The notes beneath the pieces are model-generated. The model was not told the origin of the DNA and did no database searches. It was given only the letters and a program-made list of their open reading frames with translations. This document shows positions 46,987 to 62,311 of a stretch of 64,000 bases of DNA, piece after piece. The position numbers and the translations under genes were made by a program. The stretch is from assembly GCA_029717555.1 (NCBI GenBank), contig JAMDHS010000070.1, positions 1 through 64,000 on the forward strand. Reading direction: 5' to 3'. Source of the DNA: Peribolospora baueri (Eukaryota; Basidiomycota; Peribolosporomycetes; Peribolosporales; Peribolosporaceae). Each line of letters starts with the position of its first letter. The stretch's first letter is position 1.

Positions 46987-48935
46987 ATGGTCAGCTGGTC
47001 CAGCGACGACGAGGTGAGCCCCGGATGGCGTGGTCGTCAGGTTGAGCACAAACAGCTGACCTTTGTCGTCTCGTATCATACCGTATTGTTCTGGCATGTC
47101 GTTCCCGGCGTCCCTTCAACTGTAGGTCGTCCGTGACCTTCAAGTCTGTGAGCGACAACGTCTTTCGTCTTCAGCGTCACGTCGGACAGGTCAAAGGACA
47201 CAGTAAACTGACCTCTCCCATCATGCTCCCCGCAGATCGCGGTAAGCTACGGAGTGCACTTCGACCCAACCGATCGGATCGACAGGTTCGCATGCGACTG
47301 TGACAAGACATTGACCCCACCCTTGCTATCGGGACCGCGATGCGACTTCGTCGATAGCCTATGTGTATTGCGTCTTTGGACTTTACGTCTGGGAGGTGAG
47401 AGAAGACCTATAGGCCCCAGTTGCACGATTGAGGATCTGTGTGAGGGTAACGTCCGCCCGCTCTCGGTCTCGTTTCCTTTCCCCGACGTTTAGGTGATCA
47501 CTACGGTGGGTCGTCGCGTCTCTTCTTGCGTTTCAATCCCTATGCCAGTCGACCTCCATCGACTGATTGAGCCACTCTCTCGCCTTGCCTCCCTCCAGCT
47601 GCATTATGACTATAAACTCCTCACCGGCAGGATCAAATTTAAATGGGTGAGCTCGCCATTGTCCATGCTGACTGGTTCGCATCTTGAGGGAACCACCGAC
47701 GCGAAACACCAAGTTCCACATTTCCTCCTCCTCCTTATTTGCAGCCCTCGTACCTCTACTTCATCGGTCGGTATGTGACGTTTGCCACGCTCTCCGTCAC
47801 GTAAGTTTTGTCTCGTCCGGCCAGACCTTTCCCGGCATCCTTGGCAGTGTCCGCTGACCCCGGCGTCGGAGCGATGCCCAACAGCATGTACAACATCGAC
47901 GTCATGGACCACCCGATCGATTGTCAATCGACCATTAACGCCATACCCGCCCTCGTCGGCATTGGCGTCTCGGCAGCCTCGGGAATCTTCATTTTGCGCA
48001 CCGTCGCCATATGGCGCGGCGCCAGATGGGTCGCTGTCCTGCTTTCCCTCATGTGGGCCACGAACTTGGCACTGTGGATGCGTGAAATTCAGGCTTCAAT
48101 TGAGATCTTCCAGCCCGGCTTTGGTTGCGTCGTCCTCAAGATTCGAGGATGGTTCTTGTCTCCCTACGCCTCAGCCGAAGGTGCGTAAAAGCGTCTCAGT
48201 CTCGGTGGCCATCGTTTAAATGACGTGGACTTCTTCTTCTTCTTCGTTCCTCGTCACAGTCGTCGACGGTACGACCCTCTTCCTGGCGGCTTACAGGTTT
48301 CTCATAGCCCACCGGGGGCCGGGACTCACCCTCTTTGGATTGTCCAAGGTCCTTTTCCGCGACGGCCTCTCCTATTTCATAGTCACCTTCACCGTCAACA
48401 CCATCCAGCTCATTTTCGTCGCCCTCAACCTCAACGGGGTTATGGCCATCATGAACTCCCTTCTGACTCTCGTGCTGACGTGAGTAGAGATCTCGCACGA
48501 GACTACGTTGGCGCGCGTTCGCTAATGAAGATGGTCACTGACGTCCCCATTTCCTGCAGTGTCATCATGGCCAACCGCGCCGTCATGTCCCTCACTGCCG
48601 CCGGCCTGACGCCCAATTACAACACCACGGCCGTCTGGTCGCGCAGCAAGACCGGCGAACATGCCTACTTTCCCACGGAACGATATCAAAATGTCTTCAA
48701 CCCCGATGGCTTGGGAGGTCACAATGGCGTGGCCATCACGCAAACGCTCGAGCGTTTCGAGTCGCGCCGCGAAGCCGACGACCTGGAGGCGGAGGCCGCT
48801 TCCCCGCTCCCGCATCTCACCTTCCCGCTCGCCAGCCACGCCCCTTCCAACCACGGCGACGCATCCACGATTAGACGCAGCGATGTCGCTCACCAGTTCG
48901 TTCACGACGACAAGCCGGGGCGGGGCGAGGCGTGA
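46987..48935 (+). CDS. DUF6533-like multi-pass membrane protein
   Basis: Eight exons (46987-47013, 47236-47241, 47494-47505, 47599-47646, 47745-47800, 47885-48180, 48260-48479, 48560-48935) give 346 residues with a closed frame. The YD...LT...W...RY pattern of the family is seen as LHYDYKLLTGRIKFKW and YLYFIGRYVTFATL. Hydrophobic helices follow (IPALVGIGVSAASGIFIL; WVAVLLSLMWATNLAL), then RDGLSYFIVTFTVNTIQLIF and IMANRAVMSL. The last 110 residues form a polar tail. The family is found mainly in Basidiomycota, often in many copies, and has no known biochemical role; some resemble receptors in layout. Exons 2 and 3, of 6 and 12 bases, are my inference: both are bounded by AG and GT and keep the frame, but another splicing of the N terminus is possible. 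Confidence 0.75.
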
Positions 48936-49762
48936 TTCATTGCGCTCCGACGCCCAATGTTTGCAATGACGCTTGGCCCTCCTCAACTTCATCCGCTATG
49001 GTATTCATCGGCTCTTCAACGTCTTCCAGTCAAGGCGCTATTCCACCTTCTCCCAGGACGTGTTCCGTCTCCTCTCATGGTGTCCGTCTCCGGTAGCTGT
49101 TTCTTTATCTCCCTAGTGTCATCCAGTTTGGTTGGTCACCCTGTTGTCATCTTCTCCCGATCGCACAGTACCTCCTCCATTCTCTTCTCATGGCGGTCCG
49201 TCGGGCTGCATTCCATTCAAACATAGGTTTGTCCCGATCATTACCCCTCCCTACTCCTTTCACCGGCACCGCTTGCTCTTCTTCCTGTCGGGTCAATCTG
49301 GAAGCAGCCGTATGTATTCATTACTTTCTCCATTTCCATCCGTCGGTTTGTGGTTTGGCTGCTGGTGAACTATGGTCATTTTGCTTGGTTTCCTGTTGAT
49401 AAACCCTTTCCCCTCGGATGATTCTCTGGGCTTGAAATGGAATGAAGGAAGACGGTAACGGGTCTCCGTGATCAACGCTGGAGGTCTGACTTCGTTTTCG
49501 TATGACATTACCCGGCCTTCTTGGGCCTCCGTGTAGAAAAAACAGTTCATCCCCGAACGACAAGAGTCGCGTGGGCAAAGTAGTGCCTCAGGTGCCGAGA
49601 CGACAAGGACTAGGCAAACGCTCAAACTCTCTTACGTTGCTTGCCGATGACAGGCTTCAAGTATTAAGCCAGAACTAAGCTTTGTCCTATGTGTGTAGGG
49701 AAGGGAAGGATGGGTGCCATCAGTCACAAACAAATGGATGGTAGGGTGACCTTCCGCGACCT
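48936..49762. other. Convergent 3' region, no gene seen
   Basis: This lies between the ends of the membrane-protein gene and the P450 gene. It is T-rich on the left and shows no domain. Confidence 0.45.
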
Positions 49763-52617
49763 TCATCGATGCTTGACGCGGCGAGTAACGATGAGAGGTA
49801 ATCCTCCAGTAGGCTTCATCGTGATAGCCGAATCCATCCTGGGCTTCTGATCCTTTGAGACCGGTGCAAACTCAAAGTGGGCGACGAGGACGCTGACAGA
49901 AAGTACGATGATAGTAAAGTCAGATGACAATGGAGATGGACGATGCTACGAAATCGCATGGAGGCTCACCAAACGACTGCCTTCATCTCTCTGCAATCGG
50001 CACCCCCGATAGCGATACGAGCCAGACCAGAAAATTAGAAACCATTGGGAAAAAAACAAAACGGGGAGGAAGCAAATTGGAGACACTTGCAGATAAGACA
50101 TCGTCCGCCCAATGCACTGATGAGCCCTGCAAGAGCGAAGAACAGGGAGCAGCGTAAGTCCATCAGCAACCTTGACCTCTACCGTTCAACGGCCTTGAGT
50201 ACTACGGTCGAACGACTCTTACCCGGCAATGAAAGTGAGCATGGAGAAAGTTTTATCGTACTTCTCGGGCAAGTCAAACCAGCGTTCAGGGCGGACTGCA
50301 GAGCCACGAGGGCAAGAGAGAATGAGCTCGGTGTGATGCTCAAGCAGAAGCCAGCACCTACGCCAGAAGGTCGAGTCAACTTACAGGTGAGTGCATCGTT
50401 CCCCCACACTCGTTTGTCGGTGTTTACGGCACGGTTGGCAATGGCAAGCAACTAGAATGAGAGTATAACTCTTCAGCATCAGCCAACCCTCATCAAAACG
50501 AACGTCTGTCAACAAGAGGTAAATACGCACAGTACCCTTGGGGATGAAAACGCCGTCGATGTAGTCTGATTTTGCGGCTTGCCTCATGGTTCGCTGTCAC
50601 GGACGGTTACTCAAATCAAGTAAGTCATCTGTGACGGGATGAGGTTCACTCAGACCACGATACACACCGGCACCGGAGGCATAAACCTCATGGTCTCGTT
50701 TACGACCGCGTCAAGATAGGCCAGTTGCTTGACCTCACTGTACGCCGGGATCGGGTCAGCGTTTAGAAGGGTGGAACATTCCTCGGCAAGTTTCGCCTGC
50801 ACATCGGGGTGGGTAGCTAGCATCCAGAGCATCCAAGAGACACCTGCGAAGAAGAAAGGCACGATGAAAAAAAGGGTTCGGCGGCACCTTCACTTCAGAT
50901 AGCTGTAACGAGCTATACTCACCGCTTGCCGTAGTTTCATGGCCAGCGCCAAGAAACGTGAGCTACAAAAAAAGGTGGCGCCTTCTCTTAATATCGCTAC
51001 AGCCGACGTCACTTCAAAGCATTGAAGAGAACCTGTGCATTTAACTCACAACCTGCGAGACCATGTCTTTCTCGGTCGTGATCGTGCCGCCCTCGTCCTG
51101 CCGAGTCTTGTCGATAATGCCAATGATTGACTTGGGGGCCTCTGGACCCGCCTGATCTTCATCGCTTAGTTGACGGTTAAGGATTTCGCGGGATACGAGC
51201 TTGATGCGATGCATCGCGTTGAGGAATTTAAAAAGCACGCCAAGCTGGCCAGGAAGTCCCGTGCTGGAAGACCACGCTGAGGCATCGCTTAGCCGGTCCA
51301 ACACCCAGGGAGCTCCAGGAATTTGAAGCAGAGCTAACAAGCTGCCAAAATTGCGTCCTTGAAAGGGAATTCGTCGCATTTCATTGAGTGACGCACCAAA
51401 TTGTGTAGGTCGATCCAAATGCACTTACCGTTTTGTAGGCTTATAAGCTGATGATAGGCGGTACCGAGTTCGTTATTGGTGTTGGCCAGCGCATCTGTTC
51501 GGTAGCCTAGAAAAAGAGAATATTATCAAAGCAATGTTGCCTTTAGCTCGTACGCCGACCTGCATAATACAAGCACACGCTTACCGAATGCGGTTTGACA
51601 GATGATGTCTAGCAAAGCACGCGAGCACCAATCAGCGCAGTCAATGACCGTTTCTTTGGAGCCCGTGTTCTGGTCAATCTGTTGGTTGAACATGTCGACG
51701 AGCGAGTAAATAGAGCCATAATAAGTCGGGAACTCTGCAGGGAATGGCAAGGGCGTCGTTAGCAGATTCACAAAACGTGTGAACTCCACGAAAGAGAGGA
51801 CTACTTACGAGCAATGATGTTCGTCAAGGAGAAAGCAGGATTCATCGTTTTGCGCATGTTCTTGTGCATGTTTCCTTCTACAGTCAAAAGACCGTATCCA
51901 GCGGCCTAAAGAAAGCCGAAGCGAGCGCCAACGTCAATACACAAAGCGAAACGAACGACGAGCGACCCTGTGTTGAAATTGGTTCCTACCAGGCCGAGTG
52001 CGCTCGCAACGAATGAGGGCTGCAGCAGTGAGAAAAACAAGGACGGCGAACGGAGGAAAGGGAATAAAGGAATCGGAGCCAGTACAGAGGTGGTGTTTGA
52101 CCAGGACCATCTTCGCACACGGCGGAAGGCTACAGGTCTCACTTTCGGATAAGAATAGGGCTCCTCAACAAGGATCTTGCGAAGAGCAGACGGCCTTAAG
52201 AACGCGACCAATTCGTAGCCAAAGGGCCAGAGGATCCTTACGTGACCGGCATCACCGTACTGGATCGAATGGACAGAAGCAGTAGCACCACTCGTACAGC
52301 ATCAGCGGTCCGTCAGCGAGCCTGGTCACGCGACTGAGAATGGATGGCTATTGCCAGGGGGGCACGAAGACGCGTTCCATAGAACGCACCTTTTCAGTCC
52401 ATTCTATCTCAAGTTCAGCCCCTTGGCTTCGAGCAATGTTCCCGAACTGCCCCAGCACGATGTTCCCCACTGGGGGGCCAGGAAGGTGGCGCAAAGGAGA
52501 CAGATGTCGAGGCTGTATGTAAAGATATATGAAAAACGCTATGAAACAGCCAGTTGCAGTGAAAGCCCCGGTGATTAGGGATGAGACGAGGTCAGCTTGA
52601 TGTATGTGGGACAGCAT
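49763..52617 (-). CDS. Cytochrome P450 monooxygenase
   Basis: A gene of about ten or more exons starting at 52617. The N terminus has a membrane anchor (LITGAFTATGCFIAFFIYLY) and a hinge (HLPGPPVGN). The C-helix is seen as GNMHKNMRKTMNPAFS, the I-helix as FLGAGHETTASG, the ExxR as ETMR and the PERF motif as RPERWF. The haem loop FIAGAHQCIGR, with the thiolate cysteine, is split between exons 50223-50295 and 50091-50126. The intron after the latter starts GC (GCAAGT, 50090-50085), not GT; a 21-base exon (49970-49990, EMKAVV) and the last exon (49763-49892, ending LPLIVTRRVKHR) complete it. The protein should sit on the ER and oxidise a small lipophilic substrate using a reductase partner; the family and substrate are not evident. 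Confidence 0.92.
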
Positions 52618-53151
52618 GGCGTTGGTGGGGTGAGCTGCGCAAGCGAGTCGACGAAACGCTATTCTTTTCCATCCCCTCCAGGGCCGGCACTTAAATAAGG
52701 CGCGGAGGCAGAAATGACACGCAGGACCATCCACCGTCCTCGACGACGATGCGGAGAAGAGAGAGGGGCATGTGAAAGAAAGAACAGCGCGCATTTCGCT
52801 GTTGGGACGCGGCCGTCGATCACCGGCACGTGATCAGGCATGGTCGAGAGCCGCAGCAAATGACGCTCGCAACAACGCTCGCAAGAATCAAGGTACGAGA
52901 GGACGATGGAGACGGCGCGAGGCTCAGCTTCATCTTTACATCTCTTCCGTCCCTCCTGCCTCCTCCCTCTCCCTCTCCCTCTTTCCGCGTCCATTCATCC
53001 TCCCCGTTCGGCTTGGCGCAGCCAGGATCCGCCGGCCCGGGCTGGCTGGCTGGTTGGGACGAGACGAGACGTCTGAATCTCTCCATCGAGTCGCCCTCGT
53101 CCCGTAGGCGGCCGCCTCCTCTTTCGGCACTCAAACCCGCCAGCATCGACG
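52618..53151. promoter_or_regulatory. Divergent promoter, P450 / site-2 protease
   Basis: A 534-bp spacer between the two starts. A GGTGATCGACGGCC-type stretch and CCGGCACGTGATCAGG at about 52820 include CACGTGA, an E-box/SRE-like core (TCACGTG) of the kind bound by bHLH factors. CT-rich DNA precedes the protease start. Confidence 0.5.
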
Positions 53152-56100
53152 ATGCACCCCCTTATTCACCTCCTCCTCACCACTGCTGCCCTCTACGCCT
53201 TTCTCCACGCCCTCCGCCTTTTTACCCCGCTAGGCCGCCGCCTCTTCCGCCCCTCCACCGCCGTCGGTAGCCGTGTCCACCTCACCCTCGGGTGGGCATA
53301 CGTCAAGGTTGAGACGACGGCTTGGAATGAGGTGCCGCGCAGGTTCGTGAGGTGGTTGGATGGCGCAGGCGCTGATGGCGGCAGCGACGGCGGTGTTGGA
53401 ACGGGTGTCAGGACGCACGGGGCGGACAGACGATGGGCTCGAGATCGAGCTCGTCAACTCCCCAACACCTCGCCTTCGTCTTCTTCCGACGACCTCCGAT
53501 CGCACGCCGACCTCCAGAAGCAGCATCAGCACCAGTCCCACCCTCCCAGTGCCACTCCTACCTCCCCTCCAATTCTCACACACCCTCCCTCCAAATCCCA
53601 CCACCTATCCCCTCGTCACCTCCCGCCATCCCGCCCCCGCCGCCTCCTCCGCTTCTTCTACGACCTGGCAGCGCTGTTCGCTCTCCTTGGTGTGCTTGCC
53701 TCCTTCCTCGTCTTACTCGTTGCTGCATGGCAGTTGCTCGGTGGGCTCGTGCGCCTCGCTGGCGGAACGGCGGCGGGGGGAGGGGGAGTGGGAGTAGGGG
53801 TGGCCGAGGCGGTTCTGGAGCAGACGGCAGCGAGAGGATTGCAGAAGAGAGCGTTCGCGGACGCTCCTTCTCTCACTGAGGCGGAGAGAGTGAGGAGGGG
53901 AGGTCACACTGCCATCCTAACGCCCCTGGTGCGTCGATGTGCTCGTCCAGGTGCTCTCTGGCCGGCTCGCCCCGTCTCACATGCTCGTCTTCGTCGTCTT
54001 TTCCCTCCCATCAGATCCCAGGCGTCACCGTGCCAGCGAGCCACGCTTTCCCGCTCTTGCTTGCTCTTTTCGTATCTCAGGTCGTACACGAAGCCGGACA
54101 TGCCATCGCTGCCGCCGCGTGAGTCGAGCCGAGTCGAATTGAGTCATCAGGCCCCACTCTCTTCCGGCTAATAGAGCAGCTTCACTCACGCTCCCTTTTT
54201 TTGGCCCTCGTTCTCTCCACGCCACCAGTGAGGATCTACCCATCCTCTCCGCTGGCGTTGTCATCCTTTTCCTCGTCCCAGGCGCCTTTGTCTCCCTCCC
54301 TTCCTCTCCTTACCAATCTCCCTCCTCCTCGTCGCCAGGACGAGACCACTCCGCTCGCACGCGCCGACACGACACCGCCCGACCATCGAAACTTGCCACC
54401 TTGCCCACTCTCCCTTCCCTTCCCCCTCTCCCCCGCCTTCGCATCCTCGGTGCCGGCAGCTGGCACAACTTTGTGGTTTTCGTCCTCTGCCTCCTCCTCG
54501 GTTCGCTTGGTCTCGGATCGGCACTCGCGAGGTGGTCCGGTGGATGGAAGGAGGTGGCGGATGGCGTCGTCATCGAGAGCGTCGCTGAGGTAAGGGGGAG
54601 GATCTACCCTAATTTAGGTTGGGAGAGGATGGGAATTGATTGGATCTGTTCTCTATCTCTTTTTATTTCCTTGTTTCTATTTGCCTACTCATTCTCGCAC
54701 GCAGTCCTCTCCACTCTTGCCCTATCTTTCTCCCGCGTCCACGATCGTTAGGATCAATGACTTTTCCCTCGCCGCTGACACGCTCGACGCCCGGCAGGAA
54801 CGATGGGACAGTTTTTTGTTGGGGAGCGGGGGTGGCGGTGGGGTCGATGGAGACGGAAGACGGGAGATGGGGTGGTGTGTCAACAGAAAGTGGTTTGAAG
54901 GTGATGCATCGCCGTCGTCGCCTTTTAGCTCCCCGGTTGATCGTCGGATTGAGCAGTGGTCTCTAAATAATTCTTCTTTATGTCCCATCCAGCCCTTCCG
55001 ACAGATTGCTGCAAACCAGGCTCCTCAGGACCGTCCTTCTCCGAGTCTTCTCCCTCGTCCTCCTTGGAAGGACGACGAGGTGCCGCTTTCAACGATAACG
55101 GCGACGATGGCGAGGGTGAGGGTTCTGGCGCGACGTTGTGCTTCCTCCCTTCCGAGCCTTCCTTCTCGTCCTCACGGCATGAAGGGCACTGTCTCGACCC
55201 CACCCCTCTCCTTACCGCCAACCCCAACATCACCGCGCCATTCCCCCCATCCCTCTCCAGTACGTACCCCGACGCCAAGTCTCTCGGCTCCCGGAGGTGC
55301 GTGGACGTTTGTGGAAGGGAGGGCGAGCGCGAAGGAGAGGAGCGGGAGCAAGTCTGTGTAAAGCCGGACTCGCGCGCCGGCCTATTGAGGATCGCTTTCG
55401 TCCCGCCGCCTTGGGAGGCAAGGCCGATAGTGCGTGACGGGGAGGCTTCCTCGGAGCACTCTAGAGGCGAGGTGGTAGTATTGTTTCAAGGGCCCAGATG
55501 GGCCGTCTGGGAGCAAGGTGAGCAGATGCGGAATTGACGGCGATTTTCTTTTCATCGGAGAAGCGATCAAGATCGTCGTTTTCCGACTCGCTCATGTCTC
55601 TTGCGCACCGTGCTCCTTTTCGCGCTCGCAGTTCGTACGACGCCCCTTCGACCCACGTTCGGCCCTTTTCTCCGCCTCTCTCTCGGAACAAACCTGTTCA
55701 GCGATCCGTCGCTGAGCCTCTCCCTCACGCCCGTGACTCTCCCGCGTCGCCTCGCGCTCTTCTTTTACGCCTACCTCCCCTCCCTCTCCCTCGCACTCGC
55801 CGTGCTCAACCTCCTCCCCGCTTGGAGGCTCGACGGCGCCGAGGTCCTTCGAGCGGCGTTGGAGGAATACTTTGCGCGTCAAGAGGCGGAGCGAGGATCC
55901 GCGGGTGCGAGGAAAGCGAATGCGAGAGGAAAGATGAAAACGAAACCGAAATGGACGGGCACGGGAGAGAGGCTAAGTAGGAGGGGCCATTCGTCACGTG
56001 CTTCGTCTTCGGCTGAGGGAGGGACAGCGGAAGATGATGCGCTCGCGTTCTTTGCCGAGGGAGATCGACGGTCGTCCTCTTTCGACGTCGAGATGGTCGG

Positions 56101-56497
56101 TGCGGGGCACTTTGGCGGCGAAGACGAAGACGAATATGACGGCAGCGATGAGGAGGACGAGGATGATGTGGATGGATTTATCGGAGAAGGCGACGGCGGC
56201 GGCAGCGACGGCCATGGTGTGCGGGACCGAAACCGAGGTAGAGACGGGAAGCCATCGCCGTCGTCATCGTCGCCGCACGCTCTGTCATCAGGCTTGTCGA
56301 TATCTCGATCAACTCCTCCAACACCCGCTCACGCCGCACGCTGGCGTCCTCGGGTCCGACGCTCGTGGCGATCAGCGCCGGCGCATGCGAGGGCGGCGGA
56401 CAGGGTAGCTCGGAGGGTGGAGTGGGCCGTCGGGGCGGCTGCCGTGCTCGTTCTCGGCGGGATGACGCTCCTGTCCGCCTTCATGGGCGTCCCATAG
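53152..56497 (+). CDS. Site-2 protease (SREBP-cleaving type)
   Basis: Six exons (53152-53928, 54015-54118, 54229-54589, 54705-54900, 54993-55517, 55632-56497) give 942 residues in a closed frame. The first residues form a signal-anchor (HPLIHLLLTTAALYAFLHAL). A second hydrophobic region precedes the zinc motif VVHEAGHAIAAA (HExxH), and the third ligand lies in LLPAWRLDGAEVL. In between lies an inserted region with LRILGAGSWHNFVVFVLCLL, a Cys-Cys motif (TDCCKPGSSG) and more cysteines. The acidic segment (EDEDEYDGSDEEDEDDVDGF) faces one side, and one last helix closes the protein. The family cuts SREBP in the Golgi membrane to turn on sterol synthesis; the Cryptococcus member is Stp1. The length is well above the 500-residue animal form. 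Confidence 0.92.
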
Positions 56498-56821
56498 TCA
56501 GCTAATCAGTGCTTCCCGAGGTATCGCCACCACCTTTTTCCCCGTCGACGCAACCGCTACAACATAAACAGTGCCCAACGCGACGATACGCGGTCCTGAG
56601 CCAGCTAGGCCGGCCATTTTCCCCTCTCTCTCTTTCTCTCTCTCTCTCGCATTCTCTTCCGTTTCCGTCCCTGACTCGACCTGGCGGGCGCACCGGATCG
56701 GCCGGGTTCGGAACGAACAAACGACGTAGACGCACGCATGCATGTAGCTGTACCCCTGACACGCACACCGGAATCGAACTATCTTCATTAAAGAATATTT
56801 TTCCGGGAGGATGGAGAGGAA

Positions 56822-60616
<3,795 letters not shown>

Positions 60617-61067
60617 GGCGGACGGAGGTATGGCGATGGTTGAAGGGGATGAGACTGTCTACGAGGATGAGGAGGAGGACGAGGAAGGAGAGAATAAGCT
60701 AGACAGTGAAGAGAGGAAGAAGACGTCGCTGTTCCTTCTCTCTGCGCACTTCCGACTCAGATGCGCTCCTAGCGCGGAGGAAGAAGGGCCGACCTCTTAT
60801 CTAGCCCCGCCTAAGCCCGCCTGTCTCCTCCGGCTGGCGGCTGCCGCAGCAGCAGCTCGGCGAGGCGGCAGCGTGGACGGAACGATCGAAGTGACGCAAT
60901 GCAGTGATGAGGCGAGAGACGGCGAGACGAGCTGAGCTGAGCTGAGCTCCGACCATCGAATGAACCACCATCGCCGCCTCCTCTCGCGATACTCCACGTC
61001 GCCAATCGCAAGCACGCTCCACGTACACTCAACACCCGCGAGAAGCGCATACTGGAAAACTGCCACC
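60617..61067. promoter_or_regulatory. Divergent promoter, ARG5,6 / small gene
   Basis: This lies between the ARG5,6 start (minus) and a small plus-strand gene. A GAGCTGAGCTGAGCTGAG run lies at about 60929-60946. No clear TGACTC Gcn4-type site was found by eye. Confidence 0.45.
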
Positions 61068-61492
61068 ATGTCCGATTCGACCAAGCGCGGCGACGAGGAG
61101 CGGCAGTTCACCATCCAGCCTCACCCGGCGACGACGAACGACCCCAACAACGACCCTGCCCTTGGCACCGGCGGGGGCGATTTCCAGAGCATCCAGGACA
61201 AGCTCATGTCCCGTCCCGGCAATCGCAAGTTTGAGGCCCAAGCCGCCATCGCTTCTCACCCAGGGCCGCAGATTGTGACAGGCGCTGAGGCGAGCAAGGT
61301 TGAGCAGCCGAAGAGTGCGTGCTAAGGACTGCCGTATGAACATATGCAGCGGGTGATATGTTTGTGTGTGAGGTAGAGCTCACCGACACAGCCATCCTTG
61401 TCGTTCCTCGCTATTCCGTCTGTGATCCTCTTCCTACTTTCCCCTCAGGTCACGAAGAGCTCCAAGCGCGCGCGAAGGAGCTGAACAAGTAG
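61068..61492 (+). CDS. Small hydrophilic protein, unknown
   Basis: Exons 61068-61314 and 61449-61492, with a GTGCGT...CAG intron, give 96 residues and keep the frame. The start is in a strong context (GCCACCATGTCC). The protein is polar and probably disordered at the N terminus (MSDSTKRGDEERQFTIQPHP). A better-ordered part follows (DKLMSRPGNRKFEAQAAIAS), then a helix (SHEELQARAKELNK). The intron with clean splice signals, the start context and the even composition speak for a real gene. I do not recognise the family; it is small, charged and cysteine-poor like many stress or nuclear accessory proteins, but this does not give a function. Confidence 0.7.
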
Positions 61493-62311
61493 ATTTGGCA
61501 TTTCTGCGATCTTCTGATTTCCGTCATAGTCTTCTCAGCTTTGCTTTCTGCTTCGCCGTCGTCCCTCATGTTCACTCTCCTTCGCGATGTATGATGCGCC
61601 TTCGCCACTGTCATCACCTCTATCGTCCTCATCGCCCTTCATTTCCCTCTCTCTGCCATTGTACTTAGACGCTCTCCGCTTCTTTCCTGTAGTCTAACTA
61701 GCCATCCCACTCCTCTGTAGCTCCATCAGCCCCATCTCATCTCATTCCTCAGAACACGAGACAGCTGCTCCTCCTCTCTCACCTCCTCTTGCTCCTTTTG
61801 TTTCAAATGGAAAACACTCAGTGAGCTTGACGGTCTAGCCGAGCACCGAGAAACCCTTTCCTCTGCGAGGTGTCTCTCTCCCGTCATCTATTATCTCGTC
61901 AATGAGCTGTTATCGCTCCCTCTTTGCGTATGCCACAAGAGCGATAGGAACCAGAGATGTCGCTTACCACTGCTGCCCGTGCATACGCGAATGTTATCTA
62001 TGCACTGGAGCTAGACAACAGACCTCAAACGTCCACAGCTGAAACCGAGTCGAGTCGACGTTCCCATTCCGCACAGGATTGAGCGGCCGACTTGACCGAG
62101 CCACCCGACGACCTGCCGCGGGACAGAACGCAGCCCAAGCTTGCCGCAGCAGAGCCAGCGCCGCGTTGGATCGGGGTGGGAACGACTTCGTTGGGCAGAC
62201 AAGGCGTCCAGTCTTCGTACCTTACCGCCGGAGATAACCACATCTCTCCTTTCCCCCCTTCCTCCCATCCGGAACGACTGTGACTAGCGGAAGAGCGTAG
62301 CAGAAGCGAGG
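61493..62311. other. Spacer and GGA promoter, no gene seen
   Basis: T/C-rich on the left (3' end of the small gene). No domain or RNA seen up to the adaptor start. Confidence 0.45.
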
